Assembly (NCBI RefSeq): GCF_900156495.1
Contig: NZ_FTNT01000006.1
Span: forward strand, 124,001 to 188,000
DNA from: Williamsia sterculiae
GTDB lineage: Bacteria; Actinomycetota; Actinomycetes; Mycobacteriales; Mycobacteriaceae
Direction of reading: 5' to 3'
DNA: 64,000 bases
A program made the position numbers and the translations under genes. Shown here in pieces: positions 37,270-44,899 of the stretch. The first letter of the stretch is position 1. Every line of letters begins with the position of its first letter. The notes under the pieces were generated by a model, which saw only the letters and a program-made list of their open reading frames with translations, was not told the origin of the DNA and ran no database searches.

Positions 37270-37746
37270 TCAGTTCTCCTTATCGGTTGCTTCGTCAGAC
37301 GATTCCTTGAACTCACCGGCTCGGACCAGTGCGGCGAGCAGGTGTTGCAAGCGTTGCGCGTCGCGCGTCGGGATGACACCGAGGCACTCGTCGCGGATCG
37401 AGCGCACGATCGGTGCTGCGGCACGGAGTTGCCTGCGCCCGTGTCGGGTCAGGTTCACCGACTGCCGACGCCGATCGTCGGGGTCGGTCGACCGCTCGAT
37501 CAAATCGGCCCGCTCCATGCGGCCCATCAGATTCGCCATCGTGGTCGGTTCGACCGCGGCCGCCGTACCGATGGCCTTCTGATCGGCACCCGGCATGTTG
37601 TGCACGCTCAACAGCACGCTGAACTGCACCGGTGTCAACGCGGGTAGCCGTTGACGCCACAACGCGTTGTGGCGTTGCAGAACTCGGCGCAGGAGATGAA
37701 ACGTCCCGCCGTTGTGCCACACCCCCTCGACCGCTCGCGCGTCCAT
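37270..37746 (-). CDS. MarR-family transcriptional regulator
   Basis: 158 aa from ATG 37746 (MDARAVEGVWHNG). Winged helix: LTPVQFSVLLSVHNMPG, IGTAAAVEPTTMANLMGRMERADLIE and the wing STDPDDRRRQSVNLTRHG. An upstream in-frame start would add 7 residues across the probable operator. Next gene is the beta-helix protein, 2 bases downstream. Confidence 0.9.
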   Translation of the reverse strand: MDARAVEGVWHNGGTFHLLRRVLQRHNALWRQRLPALTPVQFSVLLSVHNMPGADQKAIGTAAAVEPTTMANLMGRMERADLIERSTDPDDRRRQSVNLTRHGRRQLRAAAPIVRSIRDECLGVIPTRDAQRLQHLLAALVRAGEFKESSDEATDKEN

Positions 37747-37775
37747 CACAATTAATGTGTATACCAACTAACGCC
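37746..37775. promoter_or_regulatory. Possible MarR operator
   Basis: The AT-rich stretch just upstream of the MarR start has an imperfect palindrome around GTATAC (TTGGTATACACATTAA on the minus strand). An autorepressor site is likely by position, but the symmetry is weak. Confidence 0.35.
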
Positions 37776-37794
37776 GCGAAACGGGAGGGTTACC

Positions 37795-38094
37795 GTGGCC
37801 AGTTCTGCCAGCCAGGACGCGATGGCAGTGCAGCGATCACCAACTCAAGATGATGCCGCCACCCTCGCCGGGGCGGTCGCGACATGGGTGGTCGGGACCC
37901 GGTTCTCGGTCCTTGCTGGTCCCGGACGGAGGTTCCGAGTCCATGCGGCGCAGCGGCGGGAATGGCTGCGAATGGACACGTCCATGCTTGTGCTGGGTCC
38001 CTTCATCACCGCGATCCTTCGGTGGATCCGGCGTGGCCGGCAGTGCGACTGTCTCGGGGACTCTTGCGCGCCTCCCGATACCACCAACCACTGA
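37795..38094 (+). CDS. Hypothetical small protein, doubtful
   Basis: 99 aa starting at GTG, six bases after GGGAGGG, and divergent from the MarR gene. A moderately hydrophobic stretch (MLVLGPFITAILRW) is followed by a Cys-containing tail. No family recognised; two opposite-strand frames of similar length exist. Kept only because of the ribosome binding site. Confidence 0.25.
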   Translation: MASSASQDAMAVQRSPTQDDAATLAGAVATWVVGTRFSVLAGPGRRFRVHAAQRREWLRMDTSMLVLGPFITAILRWIRRGRQCDCLGDSCAPPDTTNH

Positions 38095-38436
38095 TTGACC
38101 CAGACGGTAAACGCCCCGTAAAGCACTCCGAATCACCGCGCCGCCTCATTTTCGCGTAATCGGAAATGAGACGATTTCTCCACGGAGCGGAAGGCGACAT
38201 CACATTGTTCTTGCATCATTCGCGTGATCGTATTGAGCGCAGTGTGACGGCGACCGAGTAGACCGCTACCTGCCTTCTCGCCGTCATCAGGTGAGCGGTG
38301 CAGGTATCAGTGGCACTGTGCCACAACTTGGGTGGAGTCGACCGTCGCCCACAGGACTATGCAATGTTCGAGCATGACGGGTCCGCTATCAACACGTTCG
38401 CTGTTGGGTGAACCTGTGTGCGCCGAGTCGGTGCGC
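38095..38436. other. Intergenic region without recognisable gene
   Basis: About 340 bases between the doubtful small gene and the universal stress protein. No convincing gene, RNA or repeat seen. Confidence 0.4.
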
Positions 38437-38874
38437 TCACTGCCATGAGCGGTTTTCGGGAACGATGAGCACGGGGCATGTCGCGTGTCGAAGTAGTTCG
38501 CGGGACACCGCACCGCTCATGGTGTGATCCAGGAGGGCGGTCAGACCGTGTTCCGGTCGGCCCACCACCAACAATGCGGCGTCGAGGGTTTCAGCAATGC
38601 GCATCAGCGCGGGAGCGGGTGGCCCGTGCACGACTTGGTAGGACCAGTCGTGGCGGTCGGCGTCGAGAAGGGTGGAGACGGTGGCACGATGGTGCGCCAA
38701 TCTGTCTGCGGTGTCGCCCTCATAGTCCGCCGAATCTGGATCCACCGGTTCGTCGTTGATGTCTGCGACATGCACCACCCAGATCGTTGCTCCCTGCCCG
38801 CGCGCCAACGTAGCGCCGGTGCGCAGAGCTGCGAGACTCGCGGGGTGCTCGTCGTATCCGATGACGACATTCAT
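38437..38874 (-). CDS. Universal stress protein (UspA domain)
   Basis: 145 aa single Usp domain. MNVVIGYDEHPASLAALRTGATLARG starts the fold; the ATP-binding-type motif LVVGRPEHG-x9-GAVSRELLRHATCPVLIV is close to G-2x-G-9x-G-S/T. The start overlaps the upstream reading frame by ATGA, so it is translationally coupled and lies in the leftward fluoride-riboswitch operon. Usp genes are among those reported downstream of fluoride riboswitches in other bacteria. Confidence 0.9.
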   Translation of the reverse strand: MNVVIGYDEHPASLAALRTGATLARGQGATIWVVHVADINDEPVDPDSADYEGDTADRLAHHRATVSTLLDADRHDWSYQVVHGPPAPALMRIAETLDAALLVVGRPEHGLTALLDHTMSGAVSRELLRHATCPVLIVPENRSWQ

Positions 38875-39095
38875 CTCTCGAGTCCCTTCGTGGTGTGTGC
38901 CGCGCGCCTCGAGGTGCCACTACCCCAGCGCCGGCCGGTGCTCATGAGGGCGGCCGTAGCTGATCGAGCGGCTCGGAACGCGGTAACCCGCTGACCGCCG
39001 GTCTCGTTCGATGGTGGATCAGCCAATCTCCGAATACAGTCGTCGGCGTTCAGGGAGGTCTCGCCGTGGCGGACGAGAATCACCTCGGCAGTCAT
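38871..39095 (-). pseudogene. Truncated histidine phosphatase (phosphoglycerate-mutase family) fragment
   Basis: 74 codons. The first ~40 residues are a clear histidine phosphatase N-terminus: VILVRHGETSLNA with the RHG phospho-His motif, then LADPPSNETGGQ. The family is normally ~200 aa; here homology ends near residue 40 and a basic unrelated tail runs to a TGA that overlaps the Usp start (ATGA). Most likely an internal deletion left the head and the coupling site intact. ATG 39095 follows GAGGGAAC and overlaps the stop of a leader reading frame. Confidence 0.7.
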
Positions 39096-39211
39096 GACGT
39101 TCCCTCACCGAGGCGGCAGTGTCGGCCAGAGGGCGCGAACGCGGTGGGCAGGGAACCGAGGGCGCACGGCGCGGACTGCCACGCCACCGGACGGGAACAT
39201 TGATGCGACAT
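39092..39211 (-). CDS. Leader peptide frame downstream of the leftward fluoride aptamer
   Basis: 39 codons from the ATG at 39211 (or 40 from 39214), after AGGAG at 39217-39221. It encodes a Cys/Pro/Ala-rich peptide (MSHQCSRPVAWQSAPC...). Its stop overlaps the ATG of the histidine phosphatase fragment (ATGA). Its ribosome binding site is in the arm that can pair with the aptamer 3' end, so its translation may be what fluoride controls. Confidence 0.45.
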   Translation of the reverse strand: MSHQCSRPVAWQSAPCALGSLPTAFAPSGRHCRLGEGTS

Positions 39212-39218
39212 CATCACT

Positions 39219-39247
39219 CCTACTGTCAACAAGGTGTCATCAGCAGG
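39219..39247 (-). promoter_or_regulatory. Expression-platform hairpin of the leftward fluoride riboswitch
   Basis: On the minus strand CCTGCTG (39247-39241), the 3' edge of the aptamer, can pair with CAGTAGG (39225-39219), which overlaps the AGGAG ribosome binding site. One G-U pair, 15-base loop. Folding of the aptamer and of this hairpin would be mutually exclusive. Confidence 0.55.
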
Positions 39248-39307
39248 AACTATCAGCCGAGAGGCGGTTCGATTTCCCGAACAGGAAATCCGGCGAGATC
39301 CATCGCC
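39243..39307 (-). promoter_or_regulatory. Fluoride riboswitch (crcB RNA motif), leftward
   Basis: On the minus strand: GGCGATGGATCTCGCC from 39307, then a 7-base hairpin arm pair, then AACCGCCTCTCGGCTGATAG and TTCCTGC. These are the conserved blocks of the crcB motif (GGnGAUGG...CGCC, AACCGC...GCUGAU, CCUnC). It heads the histidine phosphatase fragment / Usp operon. Confidence 0.82.
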
Positions 39308-39412
39308 GCACCTGCTGAGCGTAGCGCACATACGGGCGGACGTACGGCTGATCGGGCCATGGCCGAGACCCACGGTCCCATCGCGGAACGCAGGGGTCTA
39401 GTCTCAGTCTCT
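39308..39412. promoter_or_regulatory. Divergent promoter region between the two fluoride riboswitches
   Basis: 105 bases between the 5' ends of two head-to-head aptamers must contain both promoters. TAGTCT at 39399-39404 is a possible rightward -10, and TACGCT (minus strand, about 39327-39322) a possible leftward -10. No gene here. Confidence 0.5.
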
Positions 39413-39484
39413 GGCGATGGATCTCGCCGGACCTTGCTGATCTGAGCTGAGGTCGAACCGCCCTCTCGGCTGATAGTTCCTACT
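39413..39484 (+). promoter_or_regulatory. Fluoride riboswitch (crcB RNA motif), rightward
   Basis: GGCGATGGATCTCGCC at 39413-39428, a variable linker, then AACCGCCCTCTCGGCTGATA and TTCCTAC ending near 39483: the conserved blocks of the crcB/fluoride aptamer. It directly precedes two crcB genes, the classic target. It is an inverted near-copy of the leftward aptamer. Confidence 0.88.
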
Positions 39485-39504
39485 CGTCGATCAAACGAGG
39501 TAGG
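39479..39504 (+). promoter_or_regulatory. Expression-platform hairpin of the rightward fluoride riboswitch
   Basis: CCTACTCG at 39479-39486 (aptamer 3' edge) can pair with CGAGGTAGG at 39496-39504 with one bulge. The second arm contains the GAGG ribosome binding site of the leader reading frame at 39511. Fluoride-bound aptamer would hold CCTAC and free the site. There is no T-run, so translational control is more likely than termination. Confidence 0.6.
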
Positions 39505-39510
39505 TACCCC

Positions 39511-39585
39511 ATGGGCTGCGCACCCCACCCCGCCCAACCGGCTCGCGGTGACACCCGCTGCGACGAGGCGGAGGCAGCACGGTGA
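39511..39585 (+). CDS. Leader peptide frame upstream of crcB
   Basis: 24 codons, ATG 39511 seven bases after GAGGTAGG. The peptide is Ala/Pro-rich with two Cys (MGCAPHPAQPARGDTRC...). Its TGA overlaps the crcB ATG (TGATG). It mirrors the leader frame on the other side of the divergent promoter. Confidence 0.45.
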   Translation: MGCAPHPAQPARGDTRCDEAEAAR

Positions 39586-40097
39586 TGACCGACGACATCC
39601 CCGAGCCCTCTGGTGCGATCAATTTCGGCGACAGTCATTCCGAGTTGCCCATCGACCCAGACCTCCCCACCGACACCCGGGCCTTGCATCACCGCCCAAC
39701 AGCCATCGTCGCTGTGTTCGTCGGCGGCATCGTCGGCACCACCGCCCGGTACTTCATCGAGGCTTTACTACCTGCTGGCACAGGAAGCTGGCCATGGGCA
39801 ACGTTCCTGATCAATCTCGGTGGTGCCTTCGTGTTGGGTGCGTTACTCGAAGCGCTCACCCGCATGGGCGACGATTCCGGCTGGCGGCAACGAACCCGCC
39901 TGTGCGTCGGCACCGGGGTGTGCGGTGCGTTCACCACCTACAGCACCCTGGCCCTGGAAACATCCCTCCTCGGTAGGGCCGGTCATTACGCATTCGCCAT
40001 CGGTTACGCCGCGGCATCCGTCGTCACCGGCACCATCACCGCCTGGGCGGGCATCACGATCGCCACCACCATCCACCGACGATGGGGCGACTCGTGA
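39585..40097 (+). CDS. crcB: Fluoride-specific channel/exporter CrcB, first subunit
   Basis: 170 aa, four membrane helices, Fluc family. Motifs: GGIVGTTARYFIEALLP (N-terminal Gly/Arg), WATFLINLGGAFVLGALLEA (central N-x-x-G), GTGVCGAFTTYSTLALE (the F-T-T-Y-S-T region whose Phe box and Thr/Ser line the fluoride pore). A ~40-residue acidic N-terminal extension is unusual. ATG 39585 overlaps the leader stop. Confidence 0.95.
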   Translation: MTDDIPEPSGAINFGDSHSELPIDPDLPTDTRALHHRPTAIVAVFVGGIVGTTARYFIEALLPAGTGSWPWATFLINLGGAFVLGALLEALTRMGDDSGWRQRTRLCVGTGVCGAFTTYSTLALETSLLGRAGHYAFAIGYAAASVVTGTITAWAGITIATTIHRRWGDS

Positions 40098-40462
40098 TCA
40101 CCGCGCTGACCATCCTCGCCGGAGCCGTGGGATCCGTGCTGCGGTTCCTCGTCGACGCCGCATTCAAGACACGCCGAACAACGGTATTCCCTTGGGCCAC
40201 CGCCATCATCAACACCACCGGCTCGCTGTTCCTCGGTGTACTGGCTGGGCTGGTGCTGTTCCACGCCCACCCCACCGCATGGCAGGCAATCCTCGGAACC
40301 GGGTTCTGCGGCGGATACACAACATTCAGCACCGCCAGCTTCGAAACCGTCCGGCTCCTCGAACAACGGCGACCACTCCTGGCCCTCGTCAATACGATCG
40401 GCACCCTCACCTGCACCATCGGAGCCTGCCTCACCGGCCTCGCGCTCGTCTGGGCACTGTGA
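40094..40462 (+). CDS. crcB: Fluoride-specific channel/exporter CrcB, second subunit
   Basis: 122 aa, four helices. GAVGSVLRFLVDAAF, WATAIINTTGSLFLGVLAG and GTGFCGGYTTFSTASFE are the Fluc motifs. The GTG at 40094 overlaps the first crcB stop (GTGA); an ATG at 40082 is possible. Paired crcB genes form a heterodimeric channel in many Gram-positive bacteria. Confidence 0.95.
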   Translation: MITALTILAGAVGSVLRFLVDAAFKTRRTTVFPWATAIINTTGSLFLGVLAGLVLFHAHPTAWQAILGTGFCGGYTTFSTASFETVRLLEQRRPLLALVNTIGTLTCTIGACLTGLALVWAL

Positions 40463-40715
40463 CACCGCACCGCGTCACCAACCCCGCAGATTCAGTCGGA
40501 CCACGTCCGCGCCCTCCTGATCGCGCCCCAGCTCGACCCAGAGTCACTCGCGGATCCCGACCGCCTGTCCGGGTTGTTGCCCCGAAATACACGGAGTCGT
40601 AGCCGAACTCGACGAGAGCCCGATCGGCGGAGTACGTCAGCCTCACTCGAGCAATGGAACGTCGCTCTGACGCGCCCGGGGAATCGCCGCCCGGCAGCGC
40701 ATCGGCGTACGGCTC

Positions 40716-41054
40716 TCACCGATAATGATCGGGCTCGGCGAGGACATCGGTCGCGCGGTGATCACTCGCGCATCGTTCTGCAAGCACCGCGACGCTGCAG
40801 GTGTTTGCGGCGCGAAGACCGACGATGTCTTGATACGCGGAAGATTCATACCAGCGTTGAACGGTCGCGAAGTCCGGGAATTCGATGACCACCACGATCC
40901 CATCCACAGGCCCTTCGACGACTCTCTGACGTCCACCGTGGACGATGAATCGGCCGCTGAAAGGCGCGAGGGTTGCATCGATGGCCCCCAGATATTCACC
41001 AACACCTTCGCCGGGATGGATGTTGTGCATGTGCGCAATAGCGTAAGCAGTCAC
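40716..41054 (-). CDS. DUF1330 domain protein
   Basis: 112 aa from GTG 41054. TAYAIAHMHNIHPGEGVGEYLGAIDATLAPFSGRFIVHGG and VVVIEFPDFATVQRWYESSAYQ in outline match DUF1330, a dimeric ferredoxin-like/ABM-like fold of unknown function. Soluble. Transcribed alone, converging with crcB. Confidence 0.85.
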   Translation of the reverse strand: MTAYAIAHMHNIHPGEGVGEYLGAIDATLAPFSGRFIVHGGRQRVVEGPVDGIVVVIEFPDFATVQRWYESSAYQDIVGLRAANTCSVAVLAERCASDHRATDVLAEPDHYR

Positions 41055-41692
41055 GGGTGCGAATTCCCTTCGACGTCCGGCAGTATTTCTGCGAAGACAA
41101 CCACGCACCATCGAGCTCGACAATTACCCCGGAGGTCATAGCTGCGACATTCGCCGACGCCGATCGGACGCAGGACACAGATTCCGTCTGCCGCACAGGG
41201 TGTCTGATCACATGACGCTGGGCCGGGAACACACCTGTGACAACCGGTTACGCTGCTGAATCAGCTTGAAAGCCCGAGAATACGGGCCGGACAGCCATCC
41301 GCCCATCCCGGACACGCCACTGGCTCAAGAAGTAGCACGTGACACGTTCGCGGAGATAGCGCGATTAAGTGGCTGACTTGCCGAACATTGCGTTTCCTTG
41401 ACGTAGTAACCGTCATCGTCGATTGCGTTCTCAAGCAACATGATCAGACTGTCTTGTCACCGGTGGCGAAACGAAGCGCCAAGCCAACCGACCCGACTCG
41501 TCGCGGGTAGCGAGCACGGGCACCAGCTCCCCTGGTCACGGATCGCCGCCAGGAACGCCGGCCACTGTTCGCCCCTGGGCGATGAGGTTCTCGAACCTCT
41601 GATGGGCCATTCGGCGCAGCCTGCGCTCTGACTCCCGCGGGTCACGGCTTGACAGCATATACTAAGCCAGCCTTATCAGGTAGCCTTCCCAC
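41055..41692. other. Intergenic region, mostly without recognisable gene
   Basis: 638 bases. Nothing convincing in coding terms. TTGACA at 41649-41654 and TTATCA at 41673-41678 (18-base spacing) form a plausible promoter for the MarR gene; TAAG-CCAGC-CTTA inside it could be its operator. Confidence 0.45.
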
Positions 41693-42142
41693 ATGCGTCA
41701 AGATCCTGATGTCGACGAGGTGGCGGAGGCACTGCTCTCCGGGGTCGGCGTGTTGGTTCGGCGGGTGCGTCAGTTGCCGGTGCAGGACAGACTGACGATG
41801 CCGGAGCGGTCGGTGTTGTCGCGGTTGGATCGTGACGGCCCGGCCAGTTCCGCGGAGTTGGCCAGGGCGGCGCAAATCACTGCGCAGTCCATGGGCGCGA
41901 CGGTTGCCGGTCTCGTCGGGCAAGGTTTGGTCGAGCGGCGACGTGATCCCGGCGACGGTCGGCGAGTGATCGTTTCGGTGACCACTGCCGGTCTCGCCCT
42001 ACTGGATGCAAAACGCCATACCCGCGGCCAGCAGTTGGCCCACGTATTAACCGAGCAGTTCACCGAGCGGGAAATACGTCAGCTCGCTGCGGCGGCACCA
42101 TTGCTGGAGCGGCTGGGCCGCAGCATCCCCACCACGCCCTGA
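41693..42142 (+). CDS. MarR-family transcriptional regulator
   Basis: 149 aa. Winged helix ERSVLSRLDRDGPASSAELARAAQITAQSMGATVAGLVGQGLVERRRDPGDGRRVIVSVT in outline, with the D-G-R-R wing. It precedes an MFS pump by 67 bases in the same direction and probably represses both. Confidence 0.92.
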   Translation: MRQDPDVDEVAEALLSGVGVLVRRVRQLPVQDRLTMPERSVLSRLDRDGPASSAELARAAQITAQSMGATVAGLVGQGLVERRRDPGDGRRVIVSVTTAGLALLDAKRHTRGQQLAHVLTEQFTEREIRQLAAAAPLLERLGRSIPTTP

Positions 42143-42209
42143 CCGTCCGCCACGCACCGACACCTGAGGCAGACCGGGCGCCATCGTCCCCATGAAAGGA
42201 CCGGCTCCG

Positions 42210-43970
42210 ATGAGCATCTCGCCGCCGTCATCCGACGCTGAGCAGGCGTTGGTGCCGCACCGTAGCGGTGACCGTTACAAGTGGACGGCGTTGACAAACA
42301 CCACGGCGGCGGTGTTCATGTCGGCGTTGGACGGGTCCATCGTGTTGATCGCTCTACCGGCGATCTTCGAGGGCATCGGTCTCGATCCGCTGGCAGCCGG
42401 CAACATCGCTTACCTGCTGTGGATGATCATGGGATACCGGTTGGTGCAGGCCGTGCTCGTGGTGACGGTGGGCCGTTTCGGGGACATGTTCGGCCGGGTC
42501 CGGATCTACAACGCCGGGTTCGCAGTGTTCACCGTGGCCTCGATCCTTCTGTCCTTCGACCCGCTCCACGGCGGCCACGCCGCGATGTGGCTGATCGGCT
42601 GGCGACTCCTGCAAGCCATCGGCGGGTCGATGCTGCAAGCCAACTCCGCTGCCATTCTGACCGACGCGTTCCCGGCCGAGCAGCGCGGGTTCGCACTCGG
42701 TGTCAACCAGGTCGCCGGACTGGCCGGGCAGTTCATCGGCCTGGTCGCCGGCGGGTTGCTCGCCGCGCTGGACTGGCGCTCGGTGTTCTGGGTGAACGTC
42801 CCGGTCGGCGTGTTCTTCACCGTCTGGGCTTACCGGACGCTGCGCGAGACCGGCGAACGGCAACGCGCCCGCATCGACTGGTGGGGCAATCTCACCTTCG
42901 CCGTCGGGCTCAGCGCCGTGCTGATCGCCACCACCTACGGCTTGCAACCCTACGGGCGTCACACCATGGGGTGGACCAGCCCGCTGGTCGTCGGCGTGCT
43001 TCTGGCCGGTCTGGCGCTGCTCGCGGCGTTCGTGCTGATCGAACGCCGCGTCGCGGCACCGATGATCGAGCTCAGCCTGTTCCGGCTGCGCGCCTTCACC
43101 GCCGGCAATCTCGCGGGGCTGGCCATCTCTATCGGCCGCGGTGGCATGCAATTCATGCTCATCATCTGGCTGCAAGGGATCTGGCTGCCGTTGCGCGGCT
43201 ACGCCTATAGCGACACCCCGCTGTGGGCCGGCATCTTCATGCTGCCGCTCACCGCCGGGTTCCTCGCCGCCGGCCCCGTATCGGGATACCTGTCCGATCG
43301 GTTCGGCTCCCGTGGGCTGTCCACCGCCGGCGCGCTGCTGTTCGGCGCCAGCTTCCTCGGCCTCGTGTTCGTCCCGATCAACTTCTCCTACTGGGTTTTC
43401 GCCGCGCTGATCGCGCTCAACGGTGCCGCGTCCGGAATATTCGCCTCCCCAAACTCATCGTCGATCATGGGCAGCGTCCCCGCCCACCAGCGCGGGGTCG
43501 CGTCCGGCATGCGCGCCACCTTTCAGAACAGCGGCACCGCGGTGTCGATCGCCGTGTTCTTCTCTCTGATGATCGCCGGGCTGGCCAGCAGTCTGCCGCA
43601 AACCCTCACCCGCGGGCTCGAGGAACACGGCGTCCCCCACGCCGCCGCCGCGCACGCCGGCTCACTGCCACCGGTGTCCTCACTGTTCGCCGCCCAACTC
43701 GGCGTCAACCCCATCCAGCACCTGCTCGGCCACGCCACCCTGGCCCAGCTGCCCGCAGCGCAGCAGCACGCGCTCACCGGCCGTGAGTTCTTCCCCGCCC
43801 TGATCTCCGGGCCTTTCCACTCCGGACTCGTCGTGGTGTTCGCGTTCGCCGCCGCCCTCGCCATGCTCGCCGCGCTCGCCTCGGTGCTGCGTGGCGCCCG
43901 CACCACCGGACCAAACAAGCCCACAACCGACGGGCCCGACACGGCGCTCGCGCGGACCGGCGCCGAATGA
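42210..43970 (+). CDS. MFS efflux transporter, DHA2 (EmrB/QacA) family
   Basis: 586 aa from ATG 42210 (AAAGGA upstream). 14 helices; motif D1-like LDGSIVLIALPAIFEGI and motif A GRFGDMFGRVRIYNAGF. A long external loop near residues 470-545 (VPHAAAAHAGSLPPVSSLF...). Inner-membrane multidrug exporter by family; substrate unknown. It is a second, separate DHA2 pump in this window. Confidence 0.92.
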   Translation: MSISPPSSDAEQALVPHRSGDRYKWTALTNTTAAVFMSALDGSIVLIALPAIFEGIGLDPLAAGNIAYLLWMIMGYRLVQAVLVVTVGRFGDMFGRVRIYNAGFAVFTVASILLSFDPLHGGHAAMWLIGWRLLQAIGGSMLQANSAAILTDAFPAEQRGFALGVNQVAGLAGQFIGLVAGGLLAALDWRSVFWVNVPVGVFFTVWAYRTLRETGERQRARIDWWGNLTFAVGLSAVLIATTYGLQPYGRHTMGWTSPLVVGVLLAGLALLAAFVLIERRVAAPMIELSLFRLRAFTAGNLAGLAISIGRGGMQFMLIIWLQGIWLPLRGYAYSDTPLWAGIFMLPLTAGFLAAGPVSGYLSDRFGSRGLSTAGALLFGASFLGLVFVPINFSYWVFAALIALNGAASGIFASPNSSSIMGSVPAHQRGVASGMRATFQNSGTAVSIAVFFSLMIAGLASSLPQTLTRGLEEHGVPHAAAAHAGSLPPVSSLFAAQLGVNPIQHLLGHATLAQLPAAQQHALTGREFFPALISGPFHSGLVVVFAFAAALAMLAALASVLRGARTTGPNKPTTDGPDTALARTGAE

Positions 43971-44602
43971 CCTATCCGAACTACCGCACCAACCTCTAGT
44001 CCACATGCCGCTCAAGAAGGTCCCGCAGACGACCTGTAGTGGTAACACTCCAGGTCAATAGGGTTCAATTTAATTGTTTTGAGCAAGTCGTCTGTGAACG
44101 TTTGGTTCTCAACGTCAATGACGGCACAGATTACGCCAGCGAAAAAGATCAAATCGACTGGATGTATGATGACTCTAAGTAGGCCTTTGGCACGCCCAAC
44201 CGGTAGTAGCGTCTCGCGTCGACTGAGGCTTTAGTCACTTGTTACCAATTGACGACCCTGTACGACCTTGCCGTAAGCCGAGGTTCCAAGTAGCAAACAA
44301 TACGATCAGCACCAGCGAGATCGGCGACCACCAACCAGAATTCGTGTTGCTGGCCGATCCAGATCTCGTGCACACCCTGAGGACCGAACGGAAACACCCC
44401 TGGATTACCCAATCCAAACCAGTGTCCTCAGCACCGCGCAGAGGTCGACCGAAGCGGTCCCAGAGGTCACAGGTGCCGACAAAACGGGCCACAAAGTACC
44501 GCGCGACCTGCCTTCGTACGCACGCCGGCACGCCACAACCAACCGTCGACCTGTCGTGATGGCGTCGAACGCCCCAGGGGTCGCCTACCGTGGGAAAAAG
44601 AA
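43971..44602. other. AT-richer intergenic region
   Basis: 632 bases with lower GC than the flanks. A frame at about 44036-44181 (+) encodes a protein-like acidic end (VNDGTDYASEKDQIDWMYDD) that may be the remnant of a lost gene. A minus-strand frame at 44235-44531 has one hydrophobic stretch (PISLVLIVLFATW) but no other support. Looks like horizontally acquired and decayed DNA. Confidence 0.35.
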
Positions 44603-44632
44603 AGAACCACGGCCCCTGAGGACCGTGGTTCT
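44603..44632. terminator. Hairpin terminator
   Basis: AGAACCACGG at 44603-44612 and CCGTGGTTCT at 44623-44632, a perfect 10-base stem. An A-rich tract on its left (about 44594-44603) would act as a T-run for minus-strand transcripts. Probably bidirectional. Confidence 0.6.
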
Positions 44633-44644
44633 AACCATTCCTAT

Positions 44645-44899
44645 GTGGTAGTGCTCTCTCAAGCCATCGTCAACGCCCCTCATCGCAATGATAAGCGGCC
44701 TGAACAGGGACCATCCCCGCGCAAGAGTTTCCGATCGCGTGTCACAGAGCGACATCGACGCGAGACGGTCGAGCTGTACACGTCCAGACTGAGCGCACTG
44801 GATGTGGCCGAACGACTCGGGCTCGGCAAGTCGACGGTGCTCCGCATCTTGAAGAGTTCTGACACACAGGTCCGACCCAGTGGACGTCGGCTCACCTGA
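44645..44899 (+). CDS. Small helix-turn-helix protein (recombinase-C-terminus-like)
   Basis: 84 aa. Basic N-terminus, then RHRRETVELYTSRLSALDVAERLGLGKSTVLRILKSSDTQVRPSGRR in outline: a helix-turn-helix like that at the C-terminus of serine recombinases. No catalytic domain is present, so it is either a stand-alone DNA-binding protein or a leftover of a mobile element. Confidence 0.5.
   Translation: MVVLSQAIVNAPHRNDKRPEQGPSPRKSFRSRVTERHRRETVELYTSRLSALDVAERLGLGKSTVLRILKSSDTQVRPSGRRLT

Noticed and set aside
39243-39484. The ~28-base near-perfect inverted repeats first looked like the ends of a 240-base MITE.
   Set aside because: The repeated arms contain the conserved blocks of the fluoride aptamer on opposite strands and lie in front of crcB and Usp. 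No target-site duplication was seen. Two divergent riboswitches explain the symmetry better.
41457-41645. A 62-codon minus-strand frame (MTRGSQSAGCAEWPIRG...).
   Set aside because: No family and no ribosome binding site; it lies in a region without other coding signs.
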